This document shows, piece by piece, positions 7,858-16,181 of a DNA stretch of 64,000 nt. This stretch comes from Phytohabitans sp052068095 (GTDB lineage Bacteria; Actinomycetota; Actinomycetes; Mycobacteriales; Micromonosporaceae). The translations under genes and the position numbers were made by a program. Location: the NCBI RefSeq assembly GCF_052068095.1, contig NZ_JBQHDG010000005.1, positions 372,001 to 436,000 of the forward strand, written 5' to 3'. Numbering within the stretch: position 1 is the first letter of the stretch; every line of letters starts with the position of its first letter. The notes under the pieces were generated by a model. The model searched no databases, was not told where the DNA came from, and was given only the letters and a program-made list of their open reading frames with translations.

Positions 7858-8931
7858 TCAGGGGCGGCGGGTGCGCTCGCGGGCCTGCCGTCGCTTGTCG
7901 CGCAGGCCCAGCAGCACACCGATCTGGGCGCCGACCAGGCTGGCCGCGGTCAACACGGCGGTCACCGCCAGCGGCAGGTTGAGTCCTTCCTTCCTTTCCG
8001 GCCGTCCGGCCGCGGCGTCCACCGGCTCGCGGCCGTCGTCGCCTTCCTGCACGGTGGGCGGTGGCGGGACGTAGGGCACCGCCGGCTCTTCAGTGGCCGG
8101 TTTCGACGGGGTGGGCGACGGCTTTCGGCCCTCCGAACCACCCTCACCAGGCAACGGGCTCGGCGTCGGGTGGGCGCCTGGTGACTCCTCGCCACCGCCG
8201 GGGGCAGGCGGCGGAGGCTTCTCGGCGGCCGGCGGGGGCGGGACCGAAACCAGGCCGGTCGCGTGGCGGCGTACGCCGCCGTCGGCCGCGTTGTCCGGCA
8301 GGTGCAGCATCTGCCCCGGACGGATGAGGTCGGGGTCACGGATCTTGTTTAGCTTGGCCAGCTCCGGGTAGCGGTCGAACTCGCCCAGGTAGCGGTCCGC
8401 GATGTGGCCCAGGTAGTCGCCGCGTTCGACCCGGTAGACCGGCTGCGGATCCTCGTCGGCGGCTGCTGCGGCCGTGCGCTCCCAGGCCGCCGCGGCGGGG
8501 GCGGACACCGCGGCCGGCGTGTATGGCGCGGCGGCGTACGACGTGGGCGGGGCGGTGGTGGCCGCCGAGGCCATCGCCGGGCTTGCCCCGATGATCAGCG
8601 CGACGCCGCCGACGAGGGCCGCCGCCATCCGCTGCTGCCGCCGCATGCCGGGCAGCCGGGGTACGGGGATGCGCAGCGCCCGCGCCGGGATCTCCACGAG
8701 CACCGACAGCGCGAACGTCGCCCAGCCCAGCCAGCCCACCACGGCGAGCGCGCGCAGGAAGAGCTGCCCGTCGTCGCGGCTGGTGAGCGCGTCACCGATC
8801 TCGGAGAGCGCGGGCACGTGGTCGGGCAGCGGGTTGCCGGCGAACACGACCAGCGCGACCGGCGCGCCAACCAACAGTCCAATGAGGATGACGAGCGCAC
8901 CCAAGCCCTTGACGACCTGTCGCAGCCGCAT
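7858..8931 (-). CDS. LysM-domain membrane protein, last gene of the Tad pilus operon
   Basis: 357-residue envelope protein. Layout: N-terminal hydrophobic segments (VKGLGALVILIGLLVGAP near residue 8, ALAVVGWLGWATFALSVLVE near 60, AAALVGGVALIIGASPAMAS near 105), an Ala-rich linker, one LysM module at about residues 165-213 (YRVERGDYLGHIADRYLGEF ... IRPGQMLHLP), a long Pro-rich stretch, and a C-terminal transmembrane helix (LPLAVTAVLTAASLVGAQIG) with a basic tail. LysM binds peptidoglycan-type glycans, so it may anchor or gate the pilus through the wall. It lies 9 bases after the TadG-like gene, as the distal gene of the operon. Its stop is 8 bases from MITE copy A. Confidence 0.78.
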   Translation of the reverse strand: MRLRQVVKGLGALVILIGLLVGAPVALVVFAGNPLPDHVPALSEIGDALTSRDDGQLFLRALAVVGWLGWATFALSVLVEIPARALRIPVPRLPGMRRQQRMAAALVGGVALIIGASPAMASAATTAPPTSYAAAPYTPAAVSAPAAAAWERTAAAAADEDPQPVYRVERGDYLGHIADRYLGEFDRYPELAKLNKIRDPDLIRPGQMLHLPDNAADGGVRRHATGLVSVPPPPAAEKPPPPAPGGGEESPGAHPTPSPLPGEGGSEGRKPSPTPSKPATEEPAVPYVPPPPTVQEGDDGREPVDAAAGRPERKEGLNLPLAVTAVLTAASLVGAQIGVLLGLRDKRRQARERTRRP

Positions 8932-8940
8932 GGCGCCCTC

Positions 8941-9366
8941 CTATTCGTCGGGTGTGGTGAGCAGCACCGCTGTGGCGGTGCCGGTCACCGTGCTGGTGTC
9001 GGAAAACCCGAAGACGTCGAGAAACTTGTTGTCGTACGTGACGGAGACCTCGACCTGGATCAGCGGCTGGCCGTCCGGGCCCGTGGAGAACGTGGGTGGC
9101 GGCCCGCCCACTCCGGCGGCCGCGCGGTAGGCGTCGACGGCGGCGACCGCCTCGGCCTCGCTGATCTGCGTCGGGCCGCCCTCGATCGCCTGCGCCCGGT
9201 CGATCGACTGGCCACCGGCACGGGCCGCCTCGGCGGCGAGGTTGTGTGCACGCTGGAGGGCGCCGAGCTGGCCGGCGCCGTCGTACGCCAGGCCGATCAC
9301 CATCAGCATGCCGGCGAGCGCGATCGCCAGGAAGATGCTGACCCGCCCGTCGTCCCGCGTGTTCAT
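8941..9366 (-). CDS. TadG/TadE-like pilus assembly protein
   Basis: 141-residue protein with one N-terminal hydrophobic helix directly after a charged start (DDGRVSIFLAIALAGMLMVIG, then LAYDGAGQL), which matches the TadE/G-like N-terminal module of Flp pilus loci. Unlike the two upstream genes it has no Glu at position five of the helix, so it may not be processed like a pseudopilin. The rest is an exported-looking domain with FSTGPDGQPLIQVEVSVTY. Start ATG 9366 overlaps the preceding stop (ATGA). A role as minor pilus component or anchor is inferred from the operon. Confidence 0.72.
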   Translation of the reverse strand: MNTRDDGRVSIFLAIALAGMLMVIGLAYDGAGQLGALQRAHNLAAEAARAGGQSIDRAQAIEGGPTQISEAEAVAAVDAYRAAAGVGGPPPTFSTGPDGQPLIQVEVSVTYDNKFLDVFGFSDTSTVTGTATAVLLTTPDE

Positions 9367-9812
9367 CCGCGGCTCCGGTAGCGGTCGAGGGGTGAGACGT
9401 AGGTCGCCACCACCGTCTTGGCCCCCGGCACGCCCGGCATGACCAGGTCGGCGAAGGAGACCGTGCAGCTCACGGTCGCGGTGACGGTGGCCGGCTCGCC
9501 GAGGTCCGCGGCGAACCCGCTCGTGTCGACCGCCACCTGGAGGCTGTCGCCGCAGTCGAGGCCCTGCGCGTCGAGGGTGGAGTTGGCGGCAGACTCGCCG
9601 TCGGTCTCCGCGGCCGCGGCGGTGCGGGCGAGGGACGCGGTGCGGGCCGCCTCGTGCGCGGCCAGGTCGACGGCGTTCTGGGCGATCGCGGTGCGGCCGG
9701 CCACCGCCGCGAGCACGATCAGCATGAGGAACGCGGGCGCGAGAATGGCGATCTCCACGGATACGGAGCCCTGGTCGCCCGTGCCGGGCGCGCGGCGAGC
9801 CGAAGCCGTCAC
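9363..9812 (-). CDS. TadE-like pseudopilin
   Basis: 149-residue protein starting at GTG 9812, preceded by GGAGGAG at good spacing; the start overlaps the previous stop (GTGA). Residues 15-40 read GSVSVEIAILAPAFLMLIVL, a short charged leader, glycine, then a hydrophobic helix with Glu at position five, the hallmark of TadE/F pseudopilins processed by a prepilin peptidase. The C-terminal domain has two cysteines (GLDCGD and TVSCTV), possibly a disulfide. A much longer frame extends upstream but is a shadow of the neighbours. Likely a minor subunit of the Tad pilus, acting outside the membrane. Confidence 0.78.
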   Translation of the reverse strand: MTASARRAPGTGDQGSVSVEIAILAPAFLMLIVLAAVAGRTAIAQNAVDLAAHEAARTASLARTAAAAETDGESAANSTLDAQGLDCGDSLQVAVDTSGFAADLGEPATVTATVSCTVSFADLVMPGVPGAKTVVATYVSPLDRYRSRG

Positions 9813-10252
9813 GGCGTCTCCTCCTCCACGAAGCGCTCGACCGGCCCGCGCGCGGTCTGGCTGACCGTCCAGTCGACGCCGGGGATCACCGAGACCACGG
9901 TGCCGGTCACGGTGGCCGTGACCTGCTCGTCGTCGCGGGATACCTGCACGTCCCAGCCGACGAGCCAGCCGCCCGTGTCGGCGATGAAGGAGCCCGCCTG
10001 CTCCTCGCCGGCCTCCGGGGACGCGCCGTTGAGCGTGCGGGTGGAGCTGACCGCCACCTGGGCGGCGTTGAGCGCCACGGCCCGGGCCAGAAACCATGCG
10101 CCCACCTGGATGGAGGCGAACGTGAGGATGAGGATCGCCGGAAACGCGACCGCCAGCTCGACGGGGGTAGCCCCCCGATCCCGGCCGCCAGCCGACCGGC
10201 GCCGGACCAGCTCGACGGCCCGGCGCACGCGAGCGACAGCGCGGCGACGCAT
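9809..10252 (-). CDS. TadE-like pilus assembly protein
   Basis: 147-residue protein with a very basic leader (MRRRAVARVRRAVELVRRRS), then DRGATPVELAVAFPAILILT, i.e. Gly followed by a hydrophobic helix with Glu at position five, matching the TadE family consensus. The remainder, with FLARAVALNAAQVAVSSTRT, is like other TadE proteins. It sits between the small Flp-like gene (5-bp gap) and the second TadE-like gene (overlap). The prepilin peptidase encoded at 17.1 kb is the likely processing enzyme. The operon position and helix make the call fairly secure, but the exact pilin role is inferred. Confidence 0.8.
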   Translation of the reverse strand: MRRRAVARVRRAVELVRRRSAGGRDRGATPVELAVAFPAILILTFASIQVGAWFLARAVALNAAQVAVSSTRTLNGASPEAGEEQAGSFIADTGGWLVGWDVQVSRDDEQVTATVTGTVVSVIPGVDWTVSQTARGPVERFVEEETP

Positions 10253-10257
10253 CCCGG

Positions 10258-10446
10258 TTACGGCGTGCCGCCGCCGCCGATGGAACCCATGAACGAGTCC
10301 ACCAACCCGCTCGCCGCGAGCACCACGGCGCCGGCGGCCGCCGCCAGGCCGGCGATGATGATGGCGGTGGGCACCGGGCTGTCACCCCGGTCTCGCTCGC
10401 CCGGACCGCGCAGCCGCGCGATCCGCTCCCGCAACGTCCTGATCAT
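10258..10446 (-). CDS. Small Flp-pilin-like membrane protein
   Basis: 62-residue product with basic N-terminus, DRGDSPVPTAIIIAGLAAAA and a single long hydrophobic helix, followed by a short Gly-rich tail (MGSIGGGGTP). The start at ATG 10446 is supported by GGGAGGA six bases upstream. Size, position (between tadC and tadE) and the RG-D-S start of the helix suggest the major Flp-type pilin of the locus. However the expected Glu at position five of the mature helix is replaced by Pro-Thr, so either processing differs or this is a membrane accessory peptide. A long frame that spans it and extends to 11163 is a shadow. Confidence 0.65.
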   Translation of the reverse strand: MIRTLRERIARLRGPGERDRGDSPVPTAIIIAGLAAAAGAVVLAASGLVDSFMGSIGGGGTP

Positions 10447-10469
10447 CGTTTTCCTCCCTGGGGTACGGC

Positions 10470-11336
10470 TCAGATTCGGGCCAGGAACGGGTACATGACG
10501 AAGCCGACGAGCACGAAGACGAGCAGCGCGCCGGGCACGTCGAGCCGGCTGGTGATCGCCTCGGCGCGAGCCAGGTTGTCGGTGCGGATCTGGTCGCGCA
10601 GTGAGTCGGCGCGGACCCGCAGCGTCTCGTGCACCTGGGCACCCTCGGTGCCGGACGCCTGGACGATCGCACCGACATCGCCCAGCTCCGGTACGCCGAT
10701 CTTTTCGGCGAGCGAGCGCAGCTCGTCCCACGGTGACTGCATCTGCATCTGCGCCATCCGCAGCGACTCGCGCAGCCGCTCGAACACCCAGCCGTCGCAG
10801 ACCTCGGCCGCCCGTTCCAGGGATTGCACCGGACCGTGCGCGGCGGAGAGCTGGAGCGCGACGAGGTCGAGGTAGGTGCATACGGCCTGGGTGAACTCGC
10901 GCCGTGCCGCTTTCGCCTTGGAGAGCACGTCGGCGTGCGCGACAAGCGCGAAGAGCGCGGCCAGACCGAGGCCGGCCGCGGTCGGGATGACGAACGGCAG
11001 CGAGACACCCGCGGTGCGCGCGGCCAGCGAGAGAAACGCGGGGATGGCCAGGCCGATCAGCGCCGACAGCAGGAGCGAGAGGGTGTACTGCTCGGGCGAC
11101 TTGCCCAGCAGCGCCAGCTCCTTTACCGGCGGCCGGGTCCACCGGGACAGGCCGGTGAGCCACTCCAGCCGCCGGCTCGGGTGCGTGGTGCGGAGCGTCG
11201 CCGGCGGATGCAGGCGGTGCAGCGCGGGGCCGAGGGCCGGGGTTGCGGGCAGCAGCGTCTCACGGACGACGATAAAGATGCCGAGGCCCACCGCCGCGCC
11301 GCCGAGGATCGCGATGACCAGGTACGGGTTGCCCAT
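10470..11336 (-). CDS. tadC: Tad secretion membrane platform protein TadC (type II secretion F family)
   Basis: 288-residue inner-membrane protein of the GspF/TadC family, which with TadB forms the platform on which the TadA ATPase acts. Seen: N-terminal helix (NPYLVIAILGGAAVGLGIFI), a pair of central helices (LLLSALIGLAIPAFLSLAA and FVIPTAAGLGLAALFALVAH), a cytoplasmic F domain with HGPVQSLERAAEVCDGW, and a C-terminal helix (ALLVFVLVGFVMYPFLARI). ATG 11336 shares one base with the tadB stop. A longer frame to 11411 has an unrelated Arg/Ala-rich leader and is rejected. Confidence 0.85.
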   Translation of the reverse strand: MGNPYLVIAILGGAAVGLGIFIVVRETLLPATPALGPALHRLHPPATLRTTHPSRRLEWLTGLSRWTRPPVKELALLGKSPEQYTLSLLLSALIGLAIPAFLSLAARTAGVSLPFVIPTAAGLGLAALFALVAHADVLSKAKAARREFTQAVCTYLDLVALQLSAAHGPVQSLERAAEVCDGWVFERLRESLRMAQMQMQSPWDELRSLAEKIGVPELGDVGAIVQASGTEGAQVHETLRVRADSLRDQIRTDNLARAEAITSRLDVPGALLVFVLVGFVMYPFLARI

Positions 11337-12235
11337 CACCCCTCCCGCCGCTCGTCGGGGATCGCCAGGAAACGCACCGGCGCGGGCGGCAGGCTCATCG
11401 CGCGGGTCCACGCGAGCAGCGCGACGAACGTGCCGCCGAGCACCACCAGCACGACTTGGCCGGTCGGCGTGCCGTACGGCTCCATGTACTGGGGGTTGAG
11501 CAGCCCGTACGCCAAGGTCAGCAGCGTCATCCCGGTGAGGAAGCGGACCGCGAAGCGCGGCTGCGTGCGCTTGGCCTCCACCTCGCGTCGGGTCGCGACC
11601 TCGGCCGCGGCGGCGGTCGCGATCGAGGAGAGCACGTCACCGAGCCGCTCGCCCCGGTCGCTCAGGTGCAGGACCAAGGCGGCGACGACCTGGTCGCACA
11701 TCGGGTCGCCGAGCTGGCCGGCGAAGGCGAGCAGCGCGTCGCGGGCGTGCCAGCCGGCCTGGAGCCGGGCCGCGAGGAGCGCGACCTCGTCGCCGATCTC
11801 CTCCGGTGCGGTGGAGACGGTCGCGATGATCGCCTGCTGCAACCCCTGGCCCGTGCTGGATACGTCGCGCAGCCGTCGGGTCCATTCGCCGACTGCCTCG
11901 ATGCGGGCGATCGCCCGCTGCTCGGCCCGCCCGACGCCGAACAGCCACGGCGCGCCGGGCACGGCGATGCCGGCCAGTAGGCCCACCATCGGCAGGCCGG
12001 TCACCATCCAGGCGAGCGCGCCGGCGGCGATCGCGGCCACCACGACGATCCGGTGGCGGCGCCGCTCGGCGGCGCTGACGCCGGTGCCGTTCCAAAGGCG
12101 GCTGAGGCGGCGGCTGCTGCGGGACGGCGGCTTGGCCGACGCACGAGTGCCCACAACGGACACCACCGCGAGCACGATGCCGCCGACGCAGGCGGCGCCG
12201 GAGAGCAGGGCGATCAGCTCGATGTCGGAGCTCAC
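11336..12235 (-). CDS. tadB: Tad secretion membrane platform protein TadB
   Basis: 299-residue membrane protein of the type II secretion F superfamily. GTG 12235 overlaps the tadA stop and starts VSSDIELIALLSGAACVGGI, a first membrane helix; further helices are IVVVAAIAAGALAWMVTGLP and, at the C-terminus, VLVVLGGTFVALLAWTRAM. The F domain carries DVSSTGQGLQQAIIATVSTA and LGDPMCDQVVAALVLHLSDR. It partners with TadC and TadA to move pilin subunits. The reading frame continues upstream to 12643 but that part is an antiparallel shadow of tadA. Confidence 0.85.
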   Translation of the reverse strand: MSSDIELIALLSGAACVGGIVLAVVSVVGTRASAKPPSRSSRRLSRLWNGTGVSAAERRRHRIVVVAAIAAGALAWMVTGLPMVGLLAGIAVPGAPWLFGVGRAEQRAIARIEAVGEWTRRLRDVSSTGQGLQQAIIATVSTAPEEIGDEVALLAARLQAGWHARDALLAFAGQLGDPMCDQVVAALVLHLSDRGERLGDVLSSIATAAAAEVATRREVEAKRTQPRFAVRFLTGMTLLTLAYGLLNPQYMEPYGTPTGQVVLVVLGGTFVALLAWTRAMSLPPAPVRFLAIPDERREG

Positions 12236-13800
12236 GAGCGGCTCCGCAGCTGGCTGTGCCGGGGCCGCCGCCAGGCGCCGGCGTGTGCCTCGATGTAGCG
12301 GCTGAGCACGCGCGCGTCGTAGCCCACCCGCATGAGCTGGTCGCGGACCCGCTCGGGCAGGTGCATGGGCACCGCGCGACCGTCGGCACCCGGGCCGAAG
12401 ATGGTGGTGGTCGCGATCCGCGCCCCGTCGCCCACCCCGACGATCTCCTCGATGTGCGAGACGAAGCGGTGTTTGCGGCCGCCGATCGCGGTCTCGTCCT
12501 CGATCGTCACGTACACGATCAGGTCGAGCGCGTTGCCGGCCATCCGCCGAGCCTGCTCGACGGTCATCTCCCGGCCGTGCGACAGCGCGAGCTCGATGAT
12601 GCGCTCGCTCACCCCGCCCGGTGTACGCGCGTGGATGGTGCACATCGAGCCGCGGCTGGTGGTCATCGCCTGGAGCATCGGCACGATCTCCCGCGACCGC
12701 ACCTCGCCGACGATGATGCGCAGCGCGCCCATCCGCAGCGACACCGGGATCAGGTCGGCGATCGTCACCTCACCCGCCGGCCGCCCGTCGGCGCCGCGCT
12801 CGCCGTGCCCCTCCCGCGACTCGAAGCTCATCACCGCCCGGTGTCGCTCACCGCGACGGGCGGGTAGCAGCTCGCGGCTCTCTTCCAGCAGCACGTACGG
12901 CTCGTCGGGCGGGATCTCCGACATCAGCGCCCGGATGACCGTGGTCTTACCGGCACCGGCCAGCCCGGCGACCATGATGTTGAGGCCGGCCCGCAGCGCG
13001 GCGCGCAGGAAGTCGCGGATCAGCGTGTCCATCATCTCGTCGAGGTCGGGGCGGCCACCGGCGATGTCGTCGAGGGTGATGTCGAGCGTGTTGTGCTTGC
13101 GGATCACCGCGTACGGCCGGTGGCTGACCAGGTAGACCGCGGCCAGCCGGCTGCCGTCGGGCAGCTGGAGGTCGAGCGTCGGCTTGGAGGTCGACAGGGA
13201 GCGCTCCGTCGCACCGGCCCGGCGGGCGGCCGCTTGGAGGATGTCGACCAGCTCCTCGTCGCTGTCGGCGATCGGGGCGGCCCACTCCACGCCGCCGCCG
13301 TGTCGGGTGATCCGCACGTGGTCGCAGCCGAGGATGTGCACCTCCTCGATCGTGTTGTCGACCAGCAGCGTCTGGAGCCGACCCAGCCCCACCAGCTCGG
13401 CGGTGACCTGGTCGAGCAGCATCCGCTCCTCGACGGCCTGCATCGGGGTGCCGGAGCGGCGGACCGAGTCGGCGTACTCCGACACGACGGCCACCGCAAG
13501 CCGGACCCGCTCGACGTCTTCCTCTTCGGGCGTGAACTCCCGGCCGCGCTGCCACTGGGTCAGCCGCTCGGTGAGCTGGCGTCGCAGCTCGCGTACCACC
13601 GAGAAGTCGGCCTGCCGCCGAGGCGGAGGGGGAGGTGGTGGCGGTGTGGGCGGCGGGGTGAACGGCGCCACCGGAAGGGCCGGCACGCCGTTGGCCTGAT
13701 GGCGGCCGACGTGCACCTGCGGCGGGCGCATCGGCGGCGCGGTCGACGTCGCCTCCGGCTGCTGGGTGCGTGGGTCGTGGGTGACCGGCTCAAACCGCAT
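12232..13800 (-). CDS. tadA: Pilus assembly/secretion ATPase TadA (CpaF family)
   Basis: 522-residue cytoplasmic hexameric ATPase that powers Tad pilus assembly. Domains in order: a Pro-rich N-terminal tail (TPPPTPPPPPPPPRR at about 48-62), an N-terminal regulatory domain with VDNTIEEVHILGCDHVRIT, and the RecA-like core. Walker A is GLAGAGKTT at about residue 280; the Asp box and Walker B follow (LEESRELL, RIIVGEVRSREIVPMLQAM), with TIHARTPGG near 400, a strongly conserved secretion-ATPase stretch. C-terminal residues 440-522 look like the usual tail. It overlaps tadB by four bases and the upstream TadZ-like gene by eleven. Confidence 0.92.
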   Translation of the reverse strand: MRFEPVTHDPRTQQPEATSTAPPMRPPQVHVGRHQANGVPALPVAPFTPPPTPPPPPPPPRRQADFSVVRELRRQLTERLTQWQRGREFTPEEEDVERVRLAVAVVSEYADSVRRSGTPMQAVEERMLLDQVTAELVGLGRLQTLLVDNTIEEVHILGCDHVRITRHGGGVEWAAPIADSDEELVDILQAAARRAGATERSLSTSKPTLDLQLPDGSRLAAVYLVSHRPYAVIRKHNTLDITLDDIAGGRPDLDEMMDTLIRDFLRAALRAGLNIMVAGLAGAGKTTVIRALMSEIPPDEPYVLLEESRELLPARRGERHRAVMSFESREGHGERGADGRPAGEVTIADLIPVSLRMGALRIIVGEVRSREIVPMLQAMTTSRGSMCTIHARTPGGVSERIIELALSHGREMTVEQARRMAGNALDLIVYVTIEDETAIGGRKHRFVSHIEEIVGVGDGARIATTTIFGPGADGRAVPMHLPERVRDQLMRVGYDARVLSRYIEAHAGAWRRPRHSQLRSRS

Positions 13801-14593
13801 CCGGCACCTCCGCGGGCAGGCTCCGCCAGCTCAGCCGGGCGCGGCGGCGGTCGAGGATCGCGTTGATCGGCACTTCGAGTGCGTTGGCGGCACGCATGAG
13901 CGGACGGTTGGCCTTTACCGTGCCGCCCAGCGTGAGCACTTCGGCGGTGCGCGGGTCGTGCGGCAGGCGGGCGATGACCGGCAGCTCCAGCGCCTTGCTG
14001 ATCTCGCCCTGCGCGTGTCCCTCGCCGACCAGCAGTAGCCGGAGCGAGCCGGCGGCGACGCGGTGTTCGCGGAAGTCGCGCTGGAGCGCGGCGATCGTGG
14101 CCCGCGCGCTGGAGAGGTCGGGCAGGCGCGCACCGGTGACGACGAGCACGAGGGCGGCGGCGCGCAGGATCGGCCATGCCGGGTTGGGGGCGTGCAGCCG
14201 TCCACAGTCGACGATCACGTCGTATGCCGGCTCGCCCTTTTCCAGCGCGAGGAAGAAGTCGGCGAACCGCTGCCACAGTGGACTGACGCTGCCGGACTGT
14301 GCCGGGTCGACGATGCCCGGCAGCAGGAGCCGCTCGCGCCGGGGCGCGTCGAGGTCGATCAGCTGCGACCAGAAGTCGCGGTCGAGCCGCCCGTCGCGCA
14401 GCTCGGCCACGGCCAGCTCGCCGATGCCGCGCGGGCCGGGCACCGCCCCGCCCAGGTAACCAGCCATGATCGACCCGCCCGCCGGGTCGCACTCGGCGAG
14501 CACGAGCCGGCGGTGCCAGGTGAGCGCACAGGCCAGTGCCGTCGTTGTCACCCCGGGCGACCCCTTCGGCGAGACCAGCGCGACGATCGCCAT
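13790..14593 (-). CDS. MinD/ParA-like pilus localisation ATPase (TadZ/CpaE type)
   Basis: 267-residue P-loop protein. The start MAIVALVSPKGSPGVTTTAL carries a deviant Walker A (KGSPGVTTT), where the usual GK-T pair is replaced, followed by LVLAECDPAGGSIMAG, the DP-containing Walker A' region of the MinD family. A later VIVDCGRL segment (near 127) is the Walker B equivalent. Proteins of this type (TadZ/CpaE) position Tad pili at cell sites. The altered P-loop still retains the signature lysine, so ATPase activity is plausible. It lies two bases downstream of the SAF-domain gene and overlaps tadA. Confidence 0.78.
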   Translation of the reverse strand: MAIVALVSPKGSPGVTTTALACALTWHRRLVLAECDPAGGSIMAGYLGGAVPGPRGIGELAVAELRDGRLDRDFWSQLIDLDAPRRERLLLPGIVDPAQSGSVSPLWQRFADFFLALEKGEPAYDVIVDCGRLHAPNPAWPILRAAALVLVVTGARLPDLSSARATIAALQRDFREHRVAAGSLRLLLVGEGHAQGEISKALELPVIARLPHDPRTAEVLTLGGTVKANRPLMRAANALEVPINAILDRRRARLSWRSLPAEVPDAV

Positions 14594-14595
14594 GG

Positions 14596-15282
14596 TCAGG
14601 CAGCCCCGGTGAGGATGACGGCGAGCCGGTTTTGGGCGGCGAGCGTGACCACCGCGGGCGCGTCGCGGCCGGCCAAAGCCAGGTAGACCACGACCGTCGT
14701 GCGGTCGGGGCCCTTTTCGTCGGGCTCGGTGGCGTCGACGACCGTCGCCTCGTATCGCGTGGTCTGCGTCGCCCGCGCCTCGCCGGTCGTCGACGAGTTT
14801 TGCGGAGGCGTGCTGACCAGCAGCACCTTGTCGCCGGGGCGGAGCTCCTTGGCCGGCACCTGGTTGGGCTTGAGGCCGATCGCGACCTGCTGCTGCCCGG
14901 GGCCGAGCAGCGGCTTGTCGGTGAGCTGGGCCATCGTGATCAGCGTGCCCTCCACGAGCGTGACGGCCGCCCGCTTGCCGATGACCTCGTTGATCTTGCT
15001 GGCCGGCACCGGCGAGAGCCCGACACCGCCCGCCACCTGCACGGAGCGCATGTCGTCGGCGGTCAGGGCGGTGCCGACCGAGACCGACCGGGCCACCGCG
15101 AGGTAGGTGCCGGTCGAGCGCACCGAAGTCACCGCGAACGCCGCGCCGAGGCCGCCGAGCGCGATCAGCAGCACCGCGAGGCCGAGCAGGCCGGGGCGCA
15201 TGCGCCGCTGCCGGACGACGCGGGGCGGCTCGACCGGTGCGTCGACCGGGCCCGCCACGCGGTGGTTGGCCGCCAGGCTCAT
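14596..15282 (-). CDS. SAF-domain pilus assembly protein (CpaB/RcpC-like)
   Basis: 228-residue protein with a cytoplasmic N-terminus, one membrane helix (RPGLLGLAVLLIALGGLGAAF, near residue 30) and an exported SAF domain beginning LAVARSVSVGTALTADDMRS, followed by the RcpC-like region (VAIGLKPNQVPAKELRPGDK). CpaB/RcpC proteins act in the periplasmic or wall side of Tad pilus biogenesis and can bind glycans through SAF-like folds. Start ATG 15282 overlaps the preceding stop (ATGA). The order lipoprotein, secreted protein, CpaB, CpaE, TadA, TadB, TadC is typical of actinobacterial Tad loci. Confidence 0.8.
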   Translation of the reverse strand: MSLAANHRVAGPVDAPVEPPRVVRQRRMRPGLLGLAVLLIALGGLGAAFAVTSVRSTGTYLAVARSVSVGTALTADDMRSVQVAGGVGLSPVPASKINEVIGKRAAVTLVEGTLITMAQLTDKPLLGPGQQQVAIGLKPNQVPAKELRPGDKVLLVSTPPQNSSTTGEARATQTTRYEATVVDATEPDEKGPDRTTVVVYLALAGRDAPAVVTLAAQNRLAVILTGAA

Positions 15283-16181
15283 TCGGTCACCACCTGGAGC
15301 TCGTTGATCCGCACGCCGACGGTCGCCTCACGGATCTGCGGCTCGAACGTGCCGATCTCACCACCGCCGCTCCAGGTCACGGTCCACGTCGTGGTCGCGG
15401 TGACCGTGAACTTCTGGCCCGGCTGCTGCTTGCTGGACTTGGTGAAGACATGCCCGCAGTCCGGCGAAGGGCCGGTCGCGCCCTTCGGGTACGGCGTGCC
15501 GCCGCCCGGACAGCTGACCGGTGGGCTCCCGTCGCCCAGGTCGAAGGTCAGGTTGTTGACTCTTGCCTCGATGGTCACAGTCAGCCCTCGGTCCGACTCG
15601 CTGTTGAAGATCGGCCCCCAAGTCTCAAGACCTCTTTCCACCCAGAGCCACACCGGGAGTCCGACAAGTCCGGCGCCGTTGGGATCGGGCTTGATCTGGA
15701 GGTCGGGCGCGCGCAACGTGATCTCGGCGAACGCGCGGCGGGCCAGCGTCTCGGGGTCGGGCGGCGCCTCGGCACCGGCCGGCGGCGCGTCAAACCACAC
15801 CGGTAGACCGACACCCTGGGCGCATGTCGGCGTGTACCAGGCGCCGTCCGGGCTGCCGCCGGGCTTTGGCGGGTGCTGAGGCTCGGTGAGCTTGTAATAG
15901 CACCCGTCGGCCTGGTTGAACCAGCCGAAGATCGGGTCGTAGCAGGGGACGACCTCCTCGCCGCGGGTGCACTCGCGCTCACCGCCGCCGCCACCCTCGT
16001 TGCCACCGTTGTTTCCGTCACCGTTGTCGCCGCCGCCACCGGTGTCTTCGTCTTCGTCGATGATGTGGCAGCTGTCGGATCCAGGCGGGCACTCGGTGAT
16101 CGGCGGGTCGGCGACCGCCGCCGACGGGACGGCGAGCACGAAGAGAGTGGCCGTGAGGGCGAGGACGCGGCGGGTCAGCAC
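15279..16181 (-). CDS. Secreted PKD-like protein of the Tad locus
   Basis: 300-residue exported protein: GTG 16181 starts a signal peptide (VLTRRVLALTATLFVLAVPS, cleavage near SAAVA). The mature protein opens with an acidic, Gly/Asn-rich low-complexity stretch (residues about 38-65), then FGWFNQADGCYYKLTEPQ and a C-terminal PKD-type domain (NLTFDLGDGSPPVSC ... DCGHVFTKSSKQ). Many Tad loci of actinomycetes carry such a protein; its role is unknown, perhaps a surface component of the pilus. It overlaps cpaB by four bases and begins seven bases inside the upstream lipoprotein gene. An in-frame extension to 17072 crosses the promoter region and is not credible. Confidence 0.75.
   Translation of the reverse strand: MLTRRVLALTATLFVLAVPSAAVADPPITECPPGSDSCHIIDEDEDTGGGGDNGDGNNGGNEGGGGGERECTRGEEVVPCYDPIFGWFNQADGCYYKLTEPQHPPKPGGSPDGAWYTPTCAQGVGLPVWFDAPPAGAEAPPDPETLARRAFAEITLRAPDLQIKPDPNGAGLVGLPVWLWVERGLETWGPIFNSESDRGLTVTIEARVNNLTFDLGDGSPPVSCPGGGTPYPKGATGPSPDCGHVFTKSSKQQPGQKFTVTATTTWTVTWSGGGEIGTFEPQIREATVGVRINELQVVTE

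Noticed and set aside
10258..11163. Long minus-strand frame covering the small Flp-like gene and tadC
   Set aside because: Its N-terminal part overlaps tadC antiparallel-frame and has no domain; the 62-residue product with its own GGGAGGA site is preferred.
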